Below are positions 8,212 through 15,927 of a stretch of DNA of 64,000 bases, piece by piece. Location: assembly GCF_001570565.1 (NCBI RefSeq), contig NZ_BBXE01000016.1, positions 186,001-250,000 of the forward strand. The letters run 5' to 3'. The first letter of the stretch is position 1, and every line of letters starts with the position of its first letter. The notes below the pieces were generated by a model that was not told where the DNA came from, made no database searches, and saw nothing but the letters and a program-made list of their open reading frames with translations. The stretch comes from Herbidospora yilanensis. Its GTDB lineage: Bacteria; Actinomycetota; Actinomycetes; Streptosporangiales; Streptosporangiaceae. A program made the position numbers and the translations under genes.

Positions 8212-8929
8212 CCGGCGCCCCGTTGAGCACCTCGACCTGGCCCGTGTCGAGGGAGTAGTAGGCCGCGACCACCGCCAGCTTCGACTCGCTCACCAGCGGC
8301 CGGAGGTCGCCGTTCCCGCGCAGCGTGTCGGCGGTCAGCGTGACCTGGTGTTTCGTCATCGTCTCGATCGGGTCGGCGCTGCCCTCCCGGGTGGTCTGCT
8401 CGTAGGCGGGCCGCAGTGCCTCGACGATGGCCTGGAGGTTCCCGGGGAGCGGCTTGCCGTCCTTCAAGGACTGGTACGCCGCCTCCACCGCCCCGCACCG
8501 CTGATGCCCCAGCACCACGATCAAGGGGGTCCCGCCGGTCATGGGGCCGTATTCGACCGAGCCGGTCACCACGGGCCCGACCGCCTGCCCGCCGGTGCGC
8601 ATCACGAACAGGTCGCCGAGCCCGGTGTCGAAGACGAGCTCGGGGGGCACCCGGGAGTCGATGCACGACAACACGACCCCATACGGCTTCTGCTTGGTGG
8701 CCAGCAGTTCACGGCGGGTGGGGTCGCGGTCGGGGTGTTGCAGGGCGCCGGTGATCCAGCGCCGGTTGCCCGTCATCAGCCGGTCGAAGGCGGCCTTCGG
8801 GGTGTCGGGGTAGGCCTGGGACGCGGTCGCCACGGGCACGGCCCGGAGCGTCGTCTCGGTCGCGGCGCAGCCGCCGAGCGCGAGTGACGCGGCGCCCGCG
8901 AGTAGTGTCCTTCGCCCCATACCGTCCAT
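8204..8929 (-). CDS. Exported beta-class carbonic anhydrase (lipoprotein)
   Basis: About 241 aa from ATG 8929; a GTG at 8947 is the longer option, but its codons carry the GGAGAAG ribosome site. The N-terminus GRRTLLAGAASLALGGC combines a twin-arginine-like start with a lipobox whose acylated Cys is residue 21, so the enzyme should sit on the outer face of the membrane. Beta-CA zinc ligands are visible: Cys89 and Asp91 in SCIDSRVPPE, and His142 and Cys145 in GHQRCGAV. It hydrates CO2 to bicarbonate. Most bacterial beta-CAs are cytosolic; an exported subclass with Tat-type signals exists in actinobacteria. Confidence 0.9.
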   Translation of the reverse strand: MDGMGRRTLLAGAASLALGGCAATETTLRAVPVATASQAYPDTPKAAFDRLMTGNRRWITGALQHPDRDPTRRELLATKQKPYGVVLSCIDSRVPPELVFDTGLGDLFVMRTGGQAVGPVVTGSVEYGPMTGGTPLIVVLGHQRCGAVEAAYQSLKDGKPLPGNLQAIVEALRPAYEQTTREGSADPIETMTKHQVTLTADTLRGNGDLRPLVSESKLAVVAAYYSLDTGQVEVLNGAPVS

Positions 8930-8971
8930 GACCTGGATCTTCTCCACCCAGGTGGGCCGAAAAACGGGATA

Positions 8972-9000
8972 CGGCGACCGCTGCCAGGTGGCGGTCGCCG
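8972..9000 (-). terminator. Rho-independent terminator after the SRPBCC gene
   Basis: Perfect 10-bp arms (CGGCGACCGC at 8972-8981, GCGGTCGCCG at 8991-9000) with a 9-nt loop. On the minus strand the hairpin is followed by TATCCCGTTTTT. It ends transcription from the gene at 9010-9645 before the carbonic anhydrase gene. Confidence 0.8.
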
Positions 9001-9009
9001 CGGAACGAC

Positions 9010-9645
9010 TTAGAGGGCGCCGCTCTCGATGCGCTGCTTCAGGACCGTCTGGATGCCCTGGTGCGCCTGCACGCCGGAGGTCAGCGCGAGGTCGATCAGC
9101 TCCGTGGGGGTCTCGAACGTCAGGTGCTCGGTCACCTTGGTCTTGTTACCGGTGACCCGCTCGAAGGTGATCTTCTGGTGGGTGACGATGTTGCCCGTGG
9201 ACCAGGAGTCGACCGTGTAGTAGTAGTCCGCCAGGTGCAGCTTCTGGCAGGCGTGCGTGTTCAGCGTCAGCGGGGCCGGGTCCATCGGGATGACCTCGAT
9301 GGCCGTGAGCCTCCGGGCCTCGATGCCGAACTGCGTGGTGTCGCTATGGGTGACGACCCGCTCCAGCACCGGATTGGCGCCGATGTGGTTGTTGAAGTCC
9401 GAGTAGGCCCAGAAGACCTGGCTCCGCGGAGCGTTGATCACGATGGAGATGCTCTGGGACGCGCGTGACCGGCCTTCCGGCAGCGGATCGGCGACCTGGG
9501 TGAACTTGTAAGTGTTCCAAGTGGTCAGCCACTCCTGTGCGAGTTCGAGGTCGGTCGCGGCACGCGCCGGCGCACCGAAGACCGAGAGCACGAGGGAGAT
9601 GGCGAGGAGGGGAGCGCTTAAGAAGCGAAACAGCCTCGTTTTCAT
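9010..9645 (-). CDS. Secreted SRPBCC-fold protein
   Basis: 211 aa from ATG 9645 (MKTRLFRFLS). A Sec signal peptide is evident (residues 1-29, ending GAPARAAT), followed by an SRPBCC/polyketide-cyclase-like lipid-binding domain: ISIVINAPRSQVFWAYSDFN is the first strand and helix, EARRLTAIEVIPMDP is central, and the long C-terminal helix begins ETPTELIDLALTSG. No catalytic residues can be assigned. Exported SRPBCC proteins probably bind hydrophobic ligands. It is transcribed divergently from the GH5 gene with 241 bp between, and ends at its own terminator. Confidence 0.8.
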   Translation of the reverse strand: MKTRLFRFLSAPLLAISLVLSVFGAPARAATDLELAQEWLTTWNTYKFTQVADPLPEGRSRASQSISIVINAPRSQVFWAYSDFNNHIGANPVLERVVTHSDTTQFGIEARRLTAIEVIPMDPAPLTLNTHACQKLHLADYYYTVDSWSTGNIVTHQKITFERVTGNKTKVTEHLTFETPTELIDLALTSGVQAHQGIQTVLKQRIESGAL

Positions 9646-9805
9646 GCAGAACATTTATCGCATTCAGGACCTGAACACATCTCTCGTGATCATGTCTGTC
9701 ACTGATTGCCAACATGTGCGCCGGTAGGCATGGACAAGCCGCAGTTCGTGCCAGAACGCGGACCGCGACCAGACGGGTGCGATCCGTTGCATGATCAACT
9801 ATTAG

Positions 9806-9813
9806 AAGCGCTT
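9806..9813. promoter_or_regulatory. LacI-type operator core (AAGCGCTT)
   Basis: An 8-bp palindrome with the central AGCGCT that CelR/CebR-type LacI regulators recognise in actinobacterial cellulase promoters (known core in GAGCGCTC). It lies 74 bp upstream of the GH5 start. It is a single short match, so weak evidence alone. A second GAGCGCTT lies at 9612-9619, inside the 5' part of the divergent SRPBCC gene. Confidence 0.4.
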
Positions 9814-9850
9814 GCGTCATGATTGACGTTGTTTTACGCTCCACGTCAAA

Positions 9851-9867
9851 TTAGGAAACCTTCCTAA
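9851..9867. promoter_or_regulatory. ROK-type (CsnR-like) palindromic operator
   Basis: Perfect inverted repeat TTAGGAA-ACC-TTCCTAA, 19 bp upstream of the GH5 start and just before its ribosome site (CAAGGAG). It closely matches the AGGAAA(N)TTTCCT palindrome that I recall as the operator of Streptomyces chitosanase genes under the ROK-family repressor CsnR. No ROK regulator lies in the window. Confidence 0.6.
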
Positions 9868-9886
9868 CTACTCACAAGGAGCGCCT

Positions 9887-11302
9887 ATGTTACGTAGCAC
9901 GCTCGTCGCCCTGCTCATACTGACCGGCTTGACCACGGTCAGTGCGCCGGCCGCCGCCGCCCCCGTCCTCGTCTCCGCCGGCAAACCCGCCACGGCGTCG
10001 TCCATCGAGGCCACCGGCCTGGAGGCGGGCAAGGCGGTCGACGGCAACACCGCCACCCGCTGGGCGTCGGCGGAGGGCAGCGACCCCCAGTGGATCAGGA
10101 TCGACCTCGGCGCCTCGTACCCGATCTCCCGCGTCAAGCTGACCTGGGAGACGGCCTACGCGTCGGCGTACCGGATCGAAGTTTCGCCTGACGGCGGAAC
10201 GTGGTCGAGCATCTACTCCACGACCACGGGCAACGGCGCGACCGACGACCTCACGGTCTCCGGGACCGGCCGTTACATCCGCATGTACGGCACCACCCGC
10301 GCCACCCAGTGGGGCTACTCCCTCTGGGAGTTCGAGGTCTACACCGAGTCGTCGACCGGCGGCGGCACCCCCGTGGCCGCCAACGGCCAGCTCCGCGTCT
10401 GCGGCGTGAAGCTGTGCAACGAGGCGGGCAAGCAGATCCAGCTCAGGGGCATGAGCAGCCACGGCATCCAGTGGTACAACCAGTGCCTCAACACCGCCTC
10501 GCTCGACGCCCTGGCCACCGACTGGAAGGCCGACGTCCTGCGCATCTCCATGTACATCCAGGAGGGCGGCTACGAGACCAACCCCCGGCTCTACACCGAC
10601 CGGGTGCACAACCTGATCGAGATGGCCACCGCACGCGGCATGTACGCCATCGTCGACTGGCACATGCTCACCCCGGGCGACCCCAACTACAACCTGACCA
10701 GGGCCCGGACCTTCTTCACCGAGATCGCCCAGCGCCACAACGCCAAGAAGAACGTCCTGTACGAGATCGCCAACGAGCCCAACGGCGACAGCGTGACGTG
10801 GTCGGTCATCCGCAACTACGCCAACTCGCTGGTCCCGACGATCCGCCAGTACGACCCCGACGCGCCCGTGCTGGTCGGCACGCCGGCCTGGTCGTCGCTC
10901 GGCGTCTCCGGCCCCGGCGACCAGACCGACACGATCCGCGCCAACCCGGTCACCGGCACCAACATCATGTACACGTTCCACTTCTACGCCGCCTCGCACG
11001 GCACCCAGTACCTGAACGCCCTGTCGAGGGCCGCCGACCTGCTGCCGATGTTCGTCTCGGAGTTCGGCACCCAGGAGGCCTCCGGCGACGGGCCGAACAA
11101 CTTCAGCAGGTCGCAGCAGTACATCGACCTGATGGCCCAGAAGAAGATCAGCTGGGTCAACTGGAACTTCTCCGACGACTTCCGCACGGGAGCCGTCTTC
11201 ACCACCGGGACCTGCTCCAGCGGCCCGTACACGGGCACCACCAGGTTGAAGGAGGCGGGTGTCTGGGTGCGTGACCGGATCCGCACCGCCGACGACTTCT
11301 AG
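9887..11302 (+). CDS. Secreted GH5 glycoside hydrolase with N-terminal CBM32/F5-F8C module
   Basis: 471 aa. Signal peptide residues 1-25 (ending PAAAA). A discoidin/CBM32-like sugar-binding module covers about 28-153 (GKAVDGNTATRWAS, WIRIDLGASYPISRVKLTW). After a Gly/Thr linker, a GH5 catalytic barrel covers about 168-465. The acid/base is Glu297 in IANEPNG and the nucleophile Glu392 in FVSEFGTQ; GMSSHGIQWY and YAIVDWHM are typical of GH5_2-like endoglucanases. It likely cleaves beta-1,4-glucan or a related polymer outside the cell. The palindrome upstream suggests sugar-controlled expression. It converges on the DinB gene with a 4-bp overlap of stop codons. Confidence 0.9.
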   Translation: MLRSTLVALLILTGLTTVSAPAAAAPVLVSAGKPATASSIEATGLEAGKAVDGNTATRWASAEGSDPQWIRIDLGASYPISRVKLTWETAYASAYRIEVSPDGGTWSSIYSTTTGNGATDDLTVSGTGRYIRMYGTTRATQWGYSLWEFEVYTESSTGGGTPVAANGQLRVCGVKLCNEAGKQIQLRGMSSHGIQWYNQCLNTASLDALATDWKADVLRISMYIQEGGYETNPRLYTDRVHNLIEMATARGMYAIVDWHMLTPGDPNYNLTRARTFFTEIAQRHNAKKNVLYEIANEPNGDSVTWSVIRNYANSLVPTIRQYDPDAPVLVGTPAWSSLGVSGPGDQTDTIRANPVTGTNIMYTFHFYAASHGTQYLNALSRAADLLPMFVSEFGTQEASGDGPNNFSRSQQYIDLMAQKKISWVNWNFSDDFRTGAVFTTGTCSSGPYTGTTRLKEAGVWVRDRIRTADDF

Positions 11303-11802
11303 CCCATGGTCTTCTGACCGTCGAGGGACTCGCGGATGATGTCCGCGTGCCCGGCGTGCTGGGCGGTCTCGGCGATGACGTGCAGCAGCACCCGCCGAGC
11401 CGTCCAGCTCTCCTCCTGGTTCCACGGGGCCTTCGGGAGCGGCTGGGCGGCGTCGAGTGAGGGAAGGTTCCTAACCAACTCGTCGGTCACGCCGGCGACC
11501 TTCTCGTACTCGGCCAGGACTCCGGCGAGGGTGTCGCCCGGCAGCATGCGGAACTCGTCGGCGCGGCGTTGCCAGTCCTCCTCGGTCATGTCGGTGAAGT
11601 CGCCCATCGCCGAGGGCCCCCGCACGATGAACTCGGCCCAGCCGCGCTCGACCGAGGTGACGTGCTTGACCAGGCCGCCCAGGCACAGTTCGCTCGTGGT
11701 GGTCCGCCGGCCCGCCTGCTCGTCGGTCAGGCCCTGGGTGGTGTGGCGCAGGAAGCCGCGATGCTTGGTCAGGGTCGCGATCAGGTCGTCTCGTTCGCTC
11801 AT
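11299..11802 (-). CDS. DinB-family protein (DUF664)
   Basis: 167 aa from ATG 11802. The family four-helix pattern with putative metal ligands is visible: LTKHRGFLRHTTQGLTDEQA, then GGLVKHVTSVERGWAEF (helix 2 with the first His), and a C-terminal RRVLLHVIAETAQHAGHADIIRE carrying the conserved H-x3-E-x3-QHAGHAD set. These DinB/YfiT-like enzymes are predicted to be thiol-dependent transferases, in actinobacteria probably mycothiol-linked. That is family knowledge; activity is untested here. It faces the WYL regulator divergently (61 bp between starts), a common pairing. Confidence 0.88.
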   Translation of the reverse strand: MSERDDLIATLTKHRGFLRHTTQGLTDEQAGRRTTTSELCLGGLVKHVTSVERGWAEFIVRGPSAMGDFTDMTEEDWQRRADEFRMLPGDTLAGVLAEYEKVAGVTDELVRNLPSLDAAQPLPKAPWNQEESWTARRVLLHVIAETAQHAGHADIIRESLDGQKTMG

Positions 11803-11863
11803 GGATCCAGCTTGTCGCCGATAGCGGCCACTTCCTGTCCTGTATGACGGCCAGAATCGAAGC

Positions 11864-12811
11864 ATGGCGAACACCAGCAACCGGTCCCTCCGGCTGCTCT
11901 CCCTGCTCCAGACCCGCCGCTACTGGCTCGGCGTCGAGCTGGCCGAACGGCTCGGGGTGTCGGTCCGGACGCTGCGCCGCGACGTCGACCGGCTGCGTGA
12001 GCTGGGCTACCCGGTCGAGTCGCAACGCGGCGTCGACGGCGGCTACCAACTGGCCGCGGGCGCGGCCCTGCCGCCTCTGGTGATCGACGACGAGGAGGCG
12101 GTCGCCCTGGCCGTCGGACTCCAGGTGGCCGCGCAGGGCGCCGTCGAGGGCATCGAGGAGTCGTCGGTACGGGCGCTCGCGAAGGTCGTCCAGGTGATGC
12201 CGGCCAGATTGCGCAACCGGGTCGAGGCGCTGCGCACGATGACCGTGCCGAGCGCGTGGAGTGGCACCATCCGCATCGACCCCGACGTGCTGACCGCGGT
12301 CGCGCTGGCCTGCCGCGACCTTGAGCGGCTCCGCTTCTCCTACACGGCCGCCGACAAACGCCGCTCGGAACGCCTGACCGAACCTCACCGGCTCGTCTGC
12401 ATCGGCCACCGCTGGTACCTCGTGGCCTACGACCTGACCAGGCACGACTGGCGTAGTTTCAGGGTCGACCGCGTCACCGCCCCGGAACGCGACGGGACCC
12501 GGTTCCGCCCGCGCGACCTGCCCGCCGCCGACGCGGCCGAGTTCGTGAAGGCCGGTCTGGAGACCCCGCCCAACCCCTACACGGTGGAGGCGCTGATCTT
12601 CGCCCCCGCCGACGTCGTCAGGGAACGGATCGGCCGCTGGTGCACGATCGAGGAACTCGACTCGGAGCGATGCCGGATGGTGATGACGACCAACTCGCTC
12701 GACTGGCCGACGATGGCCCTCGGGACGGTCCGGGCGGATTTCCACGTGGTGCACCCGCATGAACTGGGCGAACGGCTGCGGGAGTGGGGGGCGCGCTTCC
12801 AGCGGGCCTAG
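11864..12811 (+). CDS. WYL-domain transcriptional regulator (HTH_11)
   Basis: 315 aa. The N-terminal DeoR/HTH_11 helix-turn-helix is at residues 6-60 (LLSLLQTRRYWLGVELAERL, VSVRTLRRDVDRLRELG). The central and C-terminal WYL domain, about 145-225, contains LRFSYTAADKRRSER and GHRWYLVAYDLTRHDWRSFRVDR, then a WCX-type tail. WYL regulators sense small molecules or nucleic acids and often activate or repress a neighbouring gene. The divergent DinB-family gene is the obvious target. Start ATG 11864 has no strong ribosome site. Confidence 0.9.
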   Translation: MANTSNRSLRLLSLLQTRRYWLGVELAERLGVSVRTLRRDVDRLRELGYPVESQRGVDGGYQLAAGAALPPLVIDDEEAVALAVGLQVAAQGAVEGIEESSVRALAKVVQVMPARLRNRVEALRTMTVPSAWSGTIRIDPDVLTAVALACRDLERLRFSYTAADKRRSERLTEPHRLVCIGHRWYLVAYDLTRHDWRSFRVDRVTAPERDGTRFRPRDLPAADAAEFVKAGLETPPNPYTVEALIFAPADVVRERIGRWCTIEELDSERCRMVMTTNSLDWPTMALGTVRADFHVVHPHELGERLREWGARFQRA

Positions 12812-12821
12812 CCTGTTCCGA

Positions 12822-13358
12822 TCAGCTGTGGCCCGCGTAGTAACGGCGGGATTTGTCCCGGCTGCCGCAGGTGGTCATGCTGCACCAGCGGCGACGGCGG
12901 TTCTTGCTGACGTCCAGAAACAACCAGCAGCACGAGGGACACTCCCCGAGCCGATCGAGCGGCCCATGGGTGAGCAACTCCACGGCCGAGGCGGCGACCT
13001 CCCACACCAGAACCTGAATGGTGCGCGGCGGCGACCACTCCAGCCGGAAATTTCCCTCGTGTGAGTCCAACTGCCCCCGCGTGACGCCCTCCCCATAGAC
13101 GGCGAGGATCCGATCGAGATCCCCCTGCGGAACTTGACCGCCGTGAGCCAACGGCTGAAAAACCCGGAACACCGCCTCACGAAAATCCCGAGCCTCGGCC
13201 AGATCGCCGAGCTCTTCGAGGGGGTGGCCTGTCGCGTCCGCCCAGGTCACGGCTTCTTTCGTGGTGGCGAGCCAGTCGCGTCCGGCCACAGGGCGGGCGT
13301 TGACGGTGTTCGTGAAGTCCAGGCACAGCGCGTTGCCCACTAGTTCGACCGGCACCAT
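12822..13358 (-). CDS. CGNR zinc-finger (ABATE domain) regulator
   Basis: 178 aa. The N-terminal ABATE-like region (LVGNALCLDFTNTVNAR at residues 7-22, typical of the family) is followed by a C-terminal zinc finger, CPSC-x15-CSMTTC-GSR (about residues 140-165). The name-giving CGNR is CGSR here, and an Arg/Lys-rich end follows (RDKSRRYYAGH). Known members are stress-related transcription regulators. It is divergent from the MFS gene, which it probably controls. Start ATG 13358; the next codon is GTG, so the exact start is uncertain by one residue. Confidence 0.88.
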   Translation of the reverse strand: MVPVELVGNALCLDFTNTVNARPVAGRDWLATTKEAVTWADATGHPLEELGDLAEARDFREAVFRVFQPLAHGGQVPQGDLDRILAVYGEGVTRGQLDSHEGNFRLEWSPPRTIQVLVWEVAASAVELLTHGPLDRLGECPSCCWLFLDVSKNRRRRWCSMTTCGSRDKSRRYYAGHS

Positions 13359-13442
13359 CTCACCATTAAAACACTGTTGACAGGTGAGAGTGACGGGCTC
13401 CAGGCTATGACCGTTCAAATGCCTTTGAAAGGTAAGAAACGG

Positions 13443-14627
13443 ATGGGCCGGTCTTTCAACGCCCTGTGGTTCGGCACCGGCGCGGCGAACCTCGGTGACG
13501 GCATCGCCCTGTTCGTCCTGCCGCTGCTGGCGCTCGGCGTCGGCGCCTCGCCCGGTGGCGTCGCGGCGGTCACGGCCGCGCTCACCCTCGCCTGGCCGGT
13601 GTTCGGCCTGCACGCGGGCTGGATCGTCGACCGCGTCGACCGGCGGCTGCTGCTCTCCGGAGTCAACGTGGCCAGGGCGGTGGTGCTGGCCGGGGTCGGT
13701 GTCGCGTTCTTCGCCGAGTCGCTCTCCCTGGCAGTGCTGATCGTGGCCGCGATCCTGCTCGGCGCGGCCGAGACACTGGTCGACACCGCGCTGACCTCGA
13801 CGATCCCGCTGGTCGTCGAGCCCGACGGCCGCAACCGGGCCAACGCCCGGATCGAGGCGACGGTTAACCTCACTAACCAACTCGCCGGCCCACCTCTGGC
13901 AGGCCTGCTGGCCGGGGTAAGCCTGCTCCTGGCCACCGGCCTGAGCGCCGGCCTCTACGCCTTGGCCGTCGCAGGCTTGGCCCTGATGACACTCGGCCCG
14001 TCAGCGCTCGGCCAAGCCGATCCGAGCAGGAATGCCCAGGTAAGTGCCGGTTTTCGGCATCTGTGGCGGCAGCCGGTGGTCCGCACGTTGACCCTCTTCA
14101 CGGCCGCGATGAACATCCCCTGGGCTGTCTCGACCGCCCTCTTCGTCGTGTACGCCATAACCCCGGGCCCGCTCGGCCTCACCCCCGCGCAATACGGCCT
14201 GATCCTCACCGCCATGGCCTTCGGCGGACTGGTCGCCTCGGCCGTGGTCGAACGCCTGCGGCTGAGGTTCGGCGTGACCCGGCTGCTGATCGCCGACGCC
14301 GTCGGCACGGTTCTGCTCGTGCTGCCGGTCGCCGTCGGCGCTCCGGTCTGGGCCGTGGCGGCGGGGGCGGTCGTCGCGGGCGCGGGGTCGAGTGTCTGGC
14401 GCATCCTCGTGGCCACCATCCGGCAGAACCTGTCCCCGCCCGACCTGCTCGGACGCGTCTACGCCGCGTCCCGCATGATCAGCTGGGGCGTCATCCCGGT
14501 CAGCGCGGCCCTGGCGGGGGGCGCGGCCGAGGTCTGGGGGGTTCAGGCCGTCTTCTGGGGGGCGACCGTGATCTCGATCGTGGTGCTGGCGGTGTTCGTG
14601 CCCTACGCGGTGCGGACCGACTTGTAG
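13443..14627 (+). CDS. MFS transporter (drug-efflux type)
   Basis: About 394 aa from ATG 13443, chosen because AAAGGTAAG precedes it; in-frame ATGs at 13407 and 13419 are alternatives. About 12 hydrophobic helices fit the major facilitator fold. The start RSFNALWFGTGAANLGDGIALFVLPLLAL and the loop WIVDRVDRRLLLSG match the actinobacterial MFS_3/enterobactin-exporter-like group, and a second-half loop WRILVATIRQNLSPPDLLGRVYAASRM is typical. It probably exports a toxic small molecule. The divergent CGNR regulator suggests inducible control. Its 3' end overlaps the remains of an HxlR gene. Confidence 0.87.
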   Translation: MGRSFNALWFGTGAANLGDGIALFVLPLLALGVGASPGGVAAVTAALTLAWPVFGLHAGWIVDRVDRRLLLSGVNVARAVVLAGVGVAFFAESLSLAVLIVAAILLGAAETLVDTALTSTIPLVVEPDGRNRANARIEATVNLTNQLAGPPLAGLLAGVSLLLATGLSAGLYALAVAGLALMTLGPSALGQADPSRNAQVSAGFRHLWRQPVVRTLTLFTAAMNIPWAVSTALFVVYAITPGPLGLTPAQYGLILTAMAFGGLVASAVVERLRLRFGVTRLLIADAVGTVLLVLPVAVGAPVWAVAAGAVVAGAGSSVWRILVATIRQNLSPPDLLGRVYAASRMISWGVIPVSAALAGGAAEVWGVQAVFWGATVISIVVLAVFVPYAVRTDL

Positions 14628-14831
14628 GCCTCGGTCAGCCGGTCGAGCACGCTCGGGCCCTCGGGCGGAGGGCCGCCGGTTGGAGGCGATGCCCTCGATC
14701 GATCCGGCCAGCAGTTCGCGGAAGTGGCGGCGGTTGCTGAACATCATGTCCCGCAGGACGAGCAGGCTCCAGCTGTCGCCGAACGTCTCGACCGCCGCGT
14801 TGATCGGGCAGCCCGACCGTGCCGATTCCAC
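14603..14831 (-). pseudogene. Truncated HxlR-family regulator remnant
   Basis: The first 50 residues from GTG 14831 are a clear HxlR N-terminus (CPINAAVETFGDSWSLLVLR, DMMFSNRRHFRELLAG, then EGIASN), but the recognition helix and dimer region are missing. After about 14675 the HxlR frame becomes meaningless while another frame reads like the natural tail (GPSVLDRLTEAYKSVRT, stop at 14603-14605). This fits an internal deletion with frameshift. The intact protein would have controlled the divergent RibD-like reductase gene through the GTTGCAA palindrome at 14892. Confidence 0.7.
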
Positions 14832-14891
14832 TCTTCGCCCCTCCCAAGTGGTTGCAACTTACCACCGGTTTGCCTTAGTTTCGGCGTACCA

Positions 14892-14906
14892 GTTGCAAAT
14901 TGCAAC
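14892..14906. promoter_or_regulatory. HxlR-type operator palindrome
   Basis: GTTGCAAATTGCAAC, a perfect inverted repeat around a central A, lying between the HxlR remnant and the reductase gene, 19 bp before the GTG start. A partial copy (GGTTGCAACTT) is at 14850-14860. It is the likely binding site of the now-broken HxlR regulator. Confidence 0.65.
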
Positions 14907-14925
14907 CAGTTTGGAGGGAGAAGAC

Positions 14926-15456
14926 GTGAGCGCGAAGGTCCTGTGGCACTTCACGATGTCGCTCGACGGGTTCGTGGCCGGCCCGAACCACTCGATGGAC
15001 TGGATGGAGGGGCTGCCGCCCCGCCCCGACCTGGTACGGGAGTACGTCGAGGCCCTCGGCGCCGTGCTGGGCGGACGGGCCGGCTGGGACGCCGCGATCG
15101 ACGAGGCCCGGCCCTACGGCGACTGGCGGGGACCGATCTTCGTGCTCACCCACCATCCGGAAGACGCCCGGCCGGCCGACGGCGTGACGTTCCTGAACTG
15201 CGACGTCGCCGAGGCGGTCCGGATCGCGCGGGAGGCGGCGGGCGACAAGAACGTCGAGGTCCTCTCGCCGACGATCGGACGGCAGCTCCTGGAGCGCGGC
15301 CTGATCGACCAGATCGACATCCACATCGCCCCCGTGCTGCTCGGCGACGGGATCCGCCTGTACGACAACCCCGGCGGCAAGCCGATCAGACTCCAGCCGA
15401 ACGCGACCGTGGACGTGCGCTACCATCCTCTTGACGCAACCACTCGGTTGCCATAG
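14926..15456 (+). CDS. RibD C-terminal / dihydrofolate-reductase-like protein
   Basis: 176 aa from GTG 14926, which has an excellent ribosome site (GGAGGGAGAAGAC). The DHFR-like fold of the RibD_C family is evident: KVLWHFTMSLDGFVAGPNHS at the N-terminus, ALGAVLGGRAGWDAA, GPIFVLTHHPEDA, and the C-terminal IDIHIAPVLLGDGIRLYDN. Family members are NADPH-dependent reductases of unknown substrate, not the folate enzyme. It would be the target gene of the adjacent HxlR regulator, now a pseudogene. Confidence 0.88.
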   Translation: MSAKVLWHFTMSLDGFVAGPNHSMDWMEGLPPRPDLVREYVEALGAVLGGRAGWDAAIDEARPYGDWRGPIFVLTHHPEDARPADGVTFLNCDVAEAVRIAREAAGDKNVEVLSPTIGRQLLERGLIDQIDIHIAPVLLGDGIRLYDNPGGKPIRLQPNATVDVRYHPLDATTRLP

Positions 15457-15479
15457 ATTTATGGCAACCGAATGGTTGC
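15436..15479. promoter_or_regulatory. Twin ArsR-type operators
   Basis: Two GCAACC-N4-GGTTGC inverted repeats, at 15436-15451 (spacer ACTC) and 15464-15479 (spacer GAAT), centres 28 bp apart. The facing half-sites also form an 11-bp perfect inverted repeat (15445-15455 with 15460-15470). They lie directly upstream of the SRPBCC-ArsR operon and match the GCAACC/GGTTGC operators common to ArsR-SRPBCC pairs. Confidence 0.7.
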
Positions 15480-15498
15480 AACATATGGAGGGGTTCCG

Positions 15499-15927
15499 AT
15501 GGCATTTCCCGATCGGATCGAACGCACCGTCCACATCGGCCGCCCGCAGGAGAAGGTCTGGGCCGCCATCACCACCGCCGAAGGGCTCGGCACCTGGTTC
15601 GGCGAGGCCGCCGAGGGCGAGGTGAAGGTCGGCGGCACGGTCGAGCTGAGCTGGCAGAGCGGCGACACCGCCCGGCTGCGCGTCGAACGGCTCGACCCGC
15701 AGTCGGTCTTCGCCTACTCGTGGCACATCCACGGCCTGCCCGAGAACGACCCGCGCCGGACCTACGTCGAGTTCACTCTCACGCCCGACGCCGAGGGCAC
15801 CAGCCTGACCGTCGTCGAGACCGGCTTCGCCCAGCTCGACCACGACGAACACGCCATGGCCTTCGACGGCAACACCCGCGGCTGGAAGCACGAGCTCGAC
15901 GAACTGGTCGCCTACGTCAATGGCTGA
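15499..15927 (+). CDS. SRPBCC (AHSA1-like) protein of an ArsR operon
   Basis: 142 aa from ATG 15499, preceded by GGAGGGG. The START/AHSA1-like signature is clear: RIERTVHIGRPQEKVWAAIT, then GLGTWFGEAAEGEVKVGGT, and TYVEFTLTPDAEGTSLTVVE before the long C-terminal helix WKHELDELVAYV. Such proteins bind hydrophobic ligands; none is predictable. It overlaps the following ArsR gene by 8 bp, and both are under the twin operator upstream. The order SRPBCC then ArsR, rather than the reverse, is slightly less usual. Confidence 0.88.
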   Translation: MAFPDRIERTVHIGRPQEKVWAAITTAEGLGTWFGEAAEGEVKVGGTVELSWQSGDTARLRVERLDPQSVFAYSWHIHGLPENDPRRTYVEFTLTPDAEGTSLTVVETGFAQLDHDEHAMAFDGNTRGWKHELDELVAYVNG

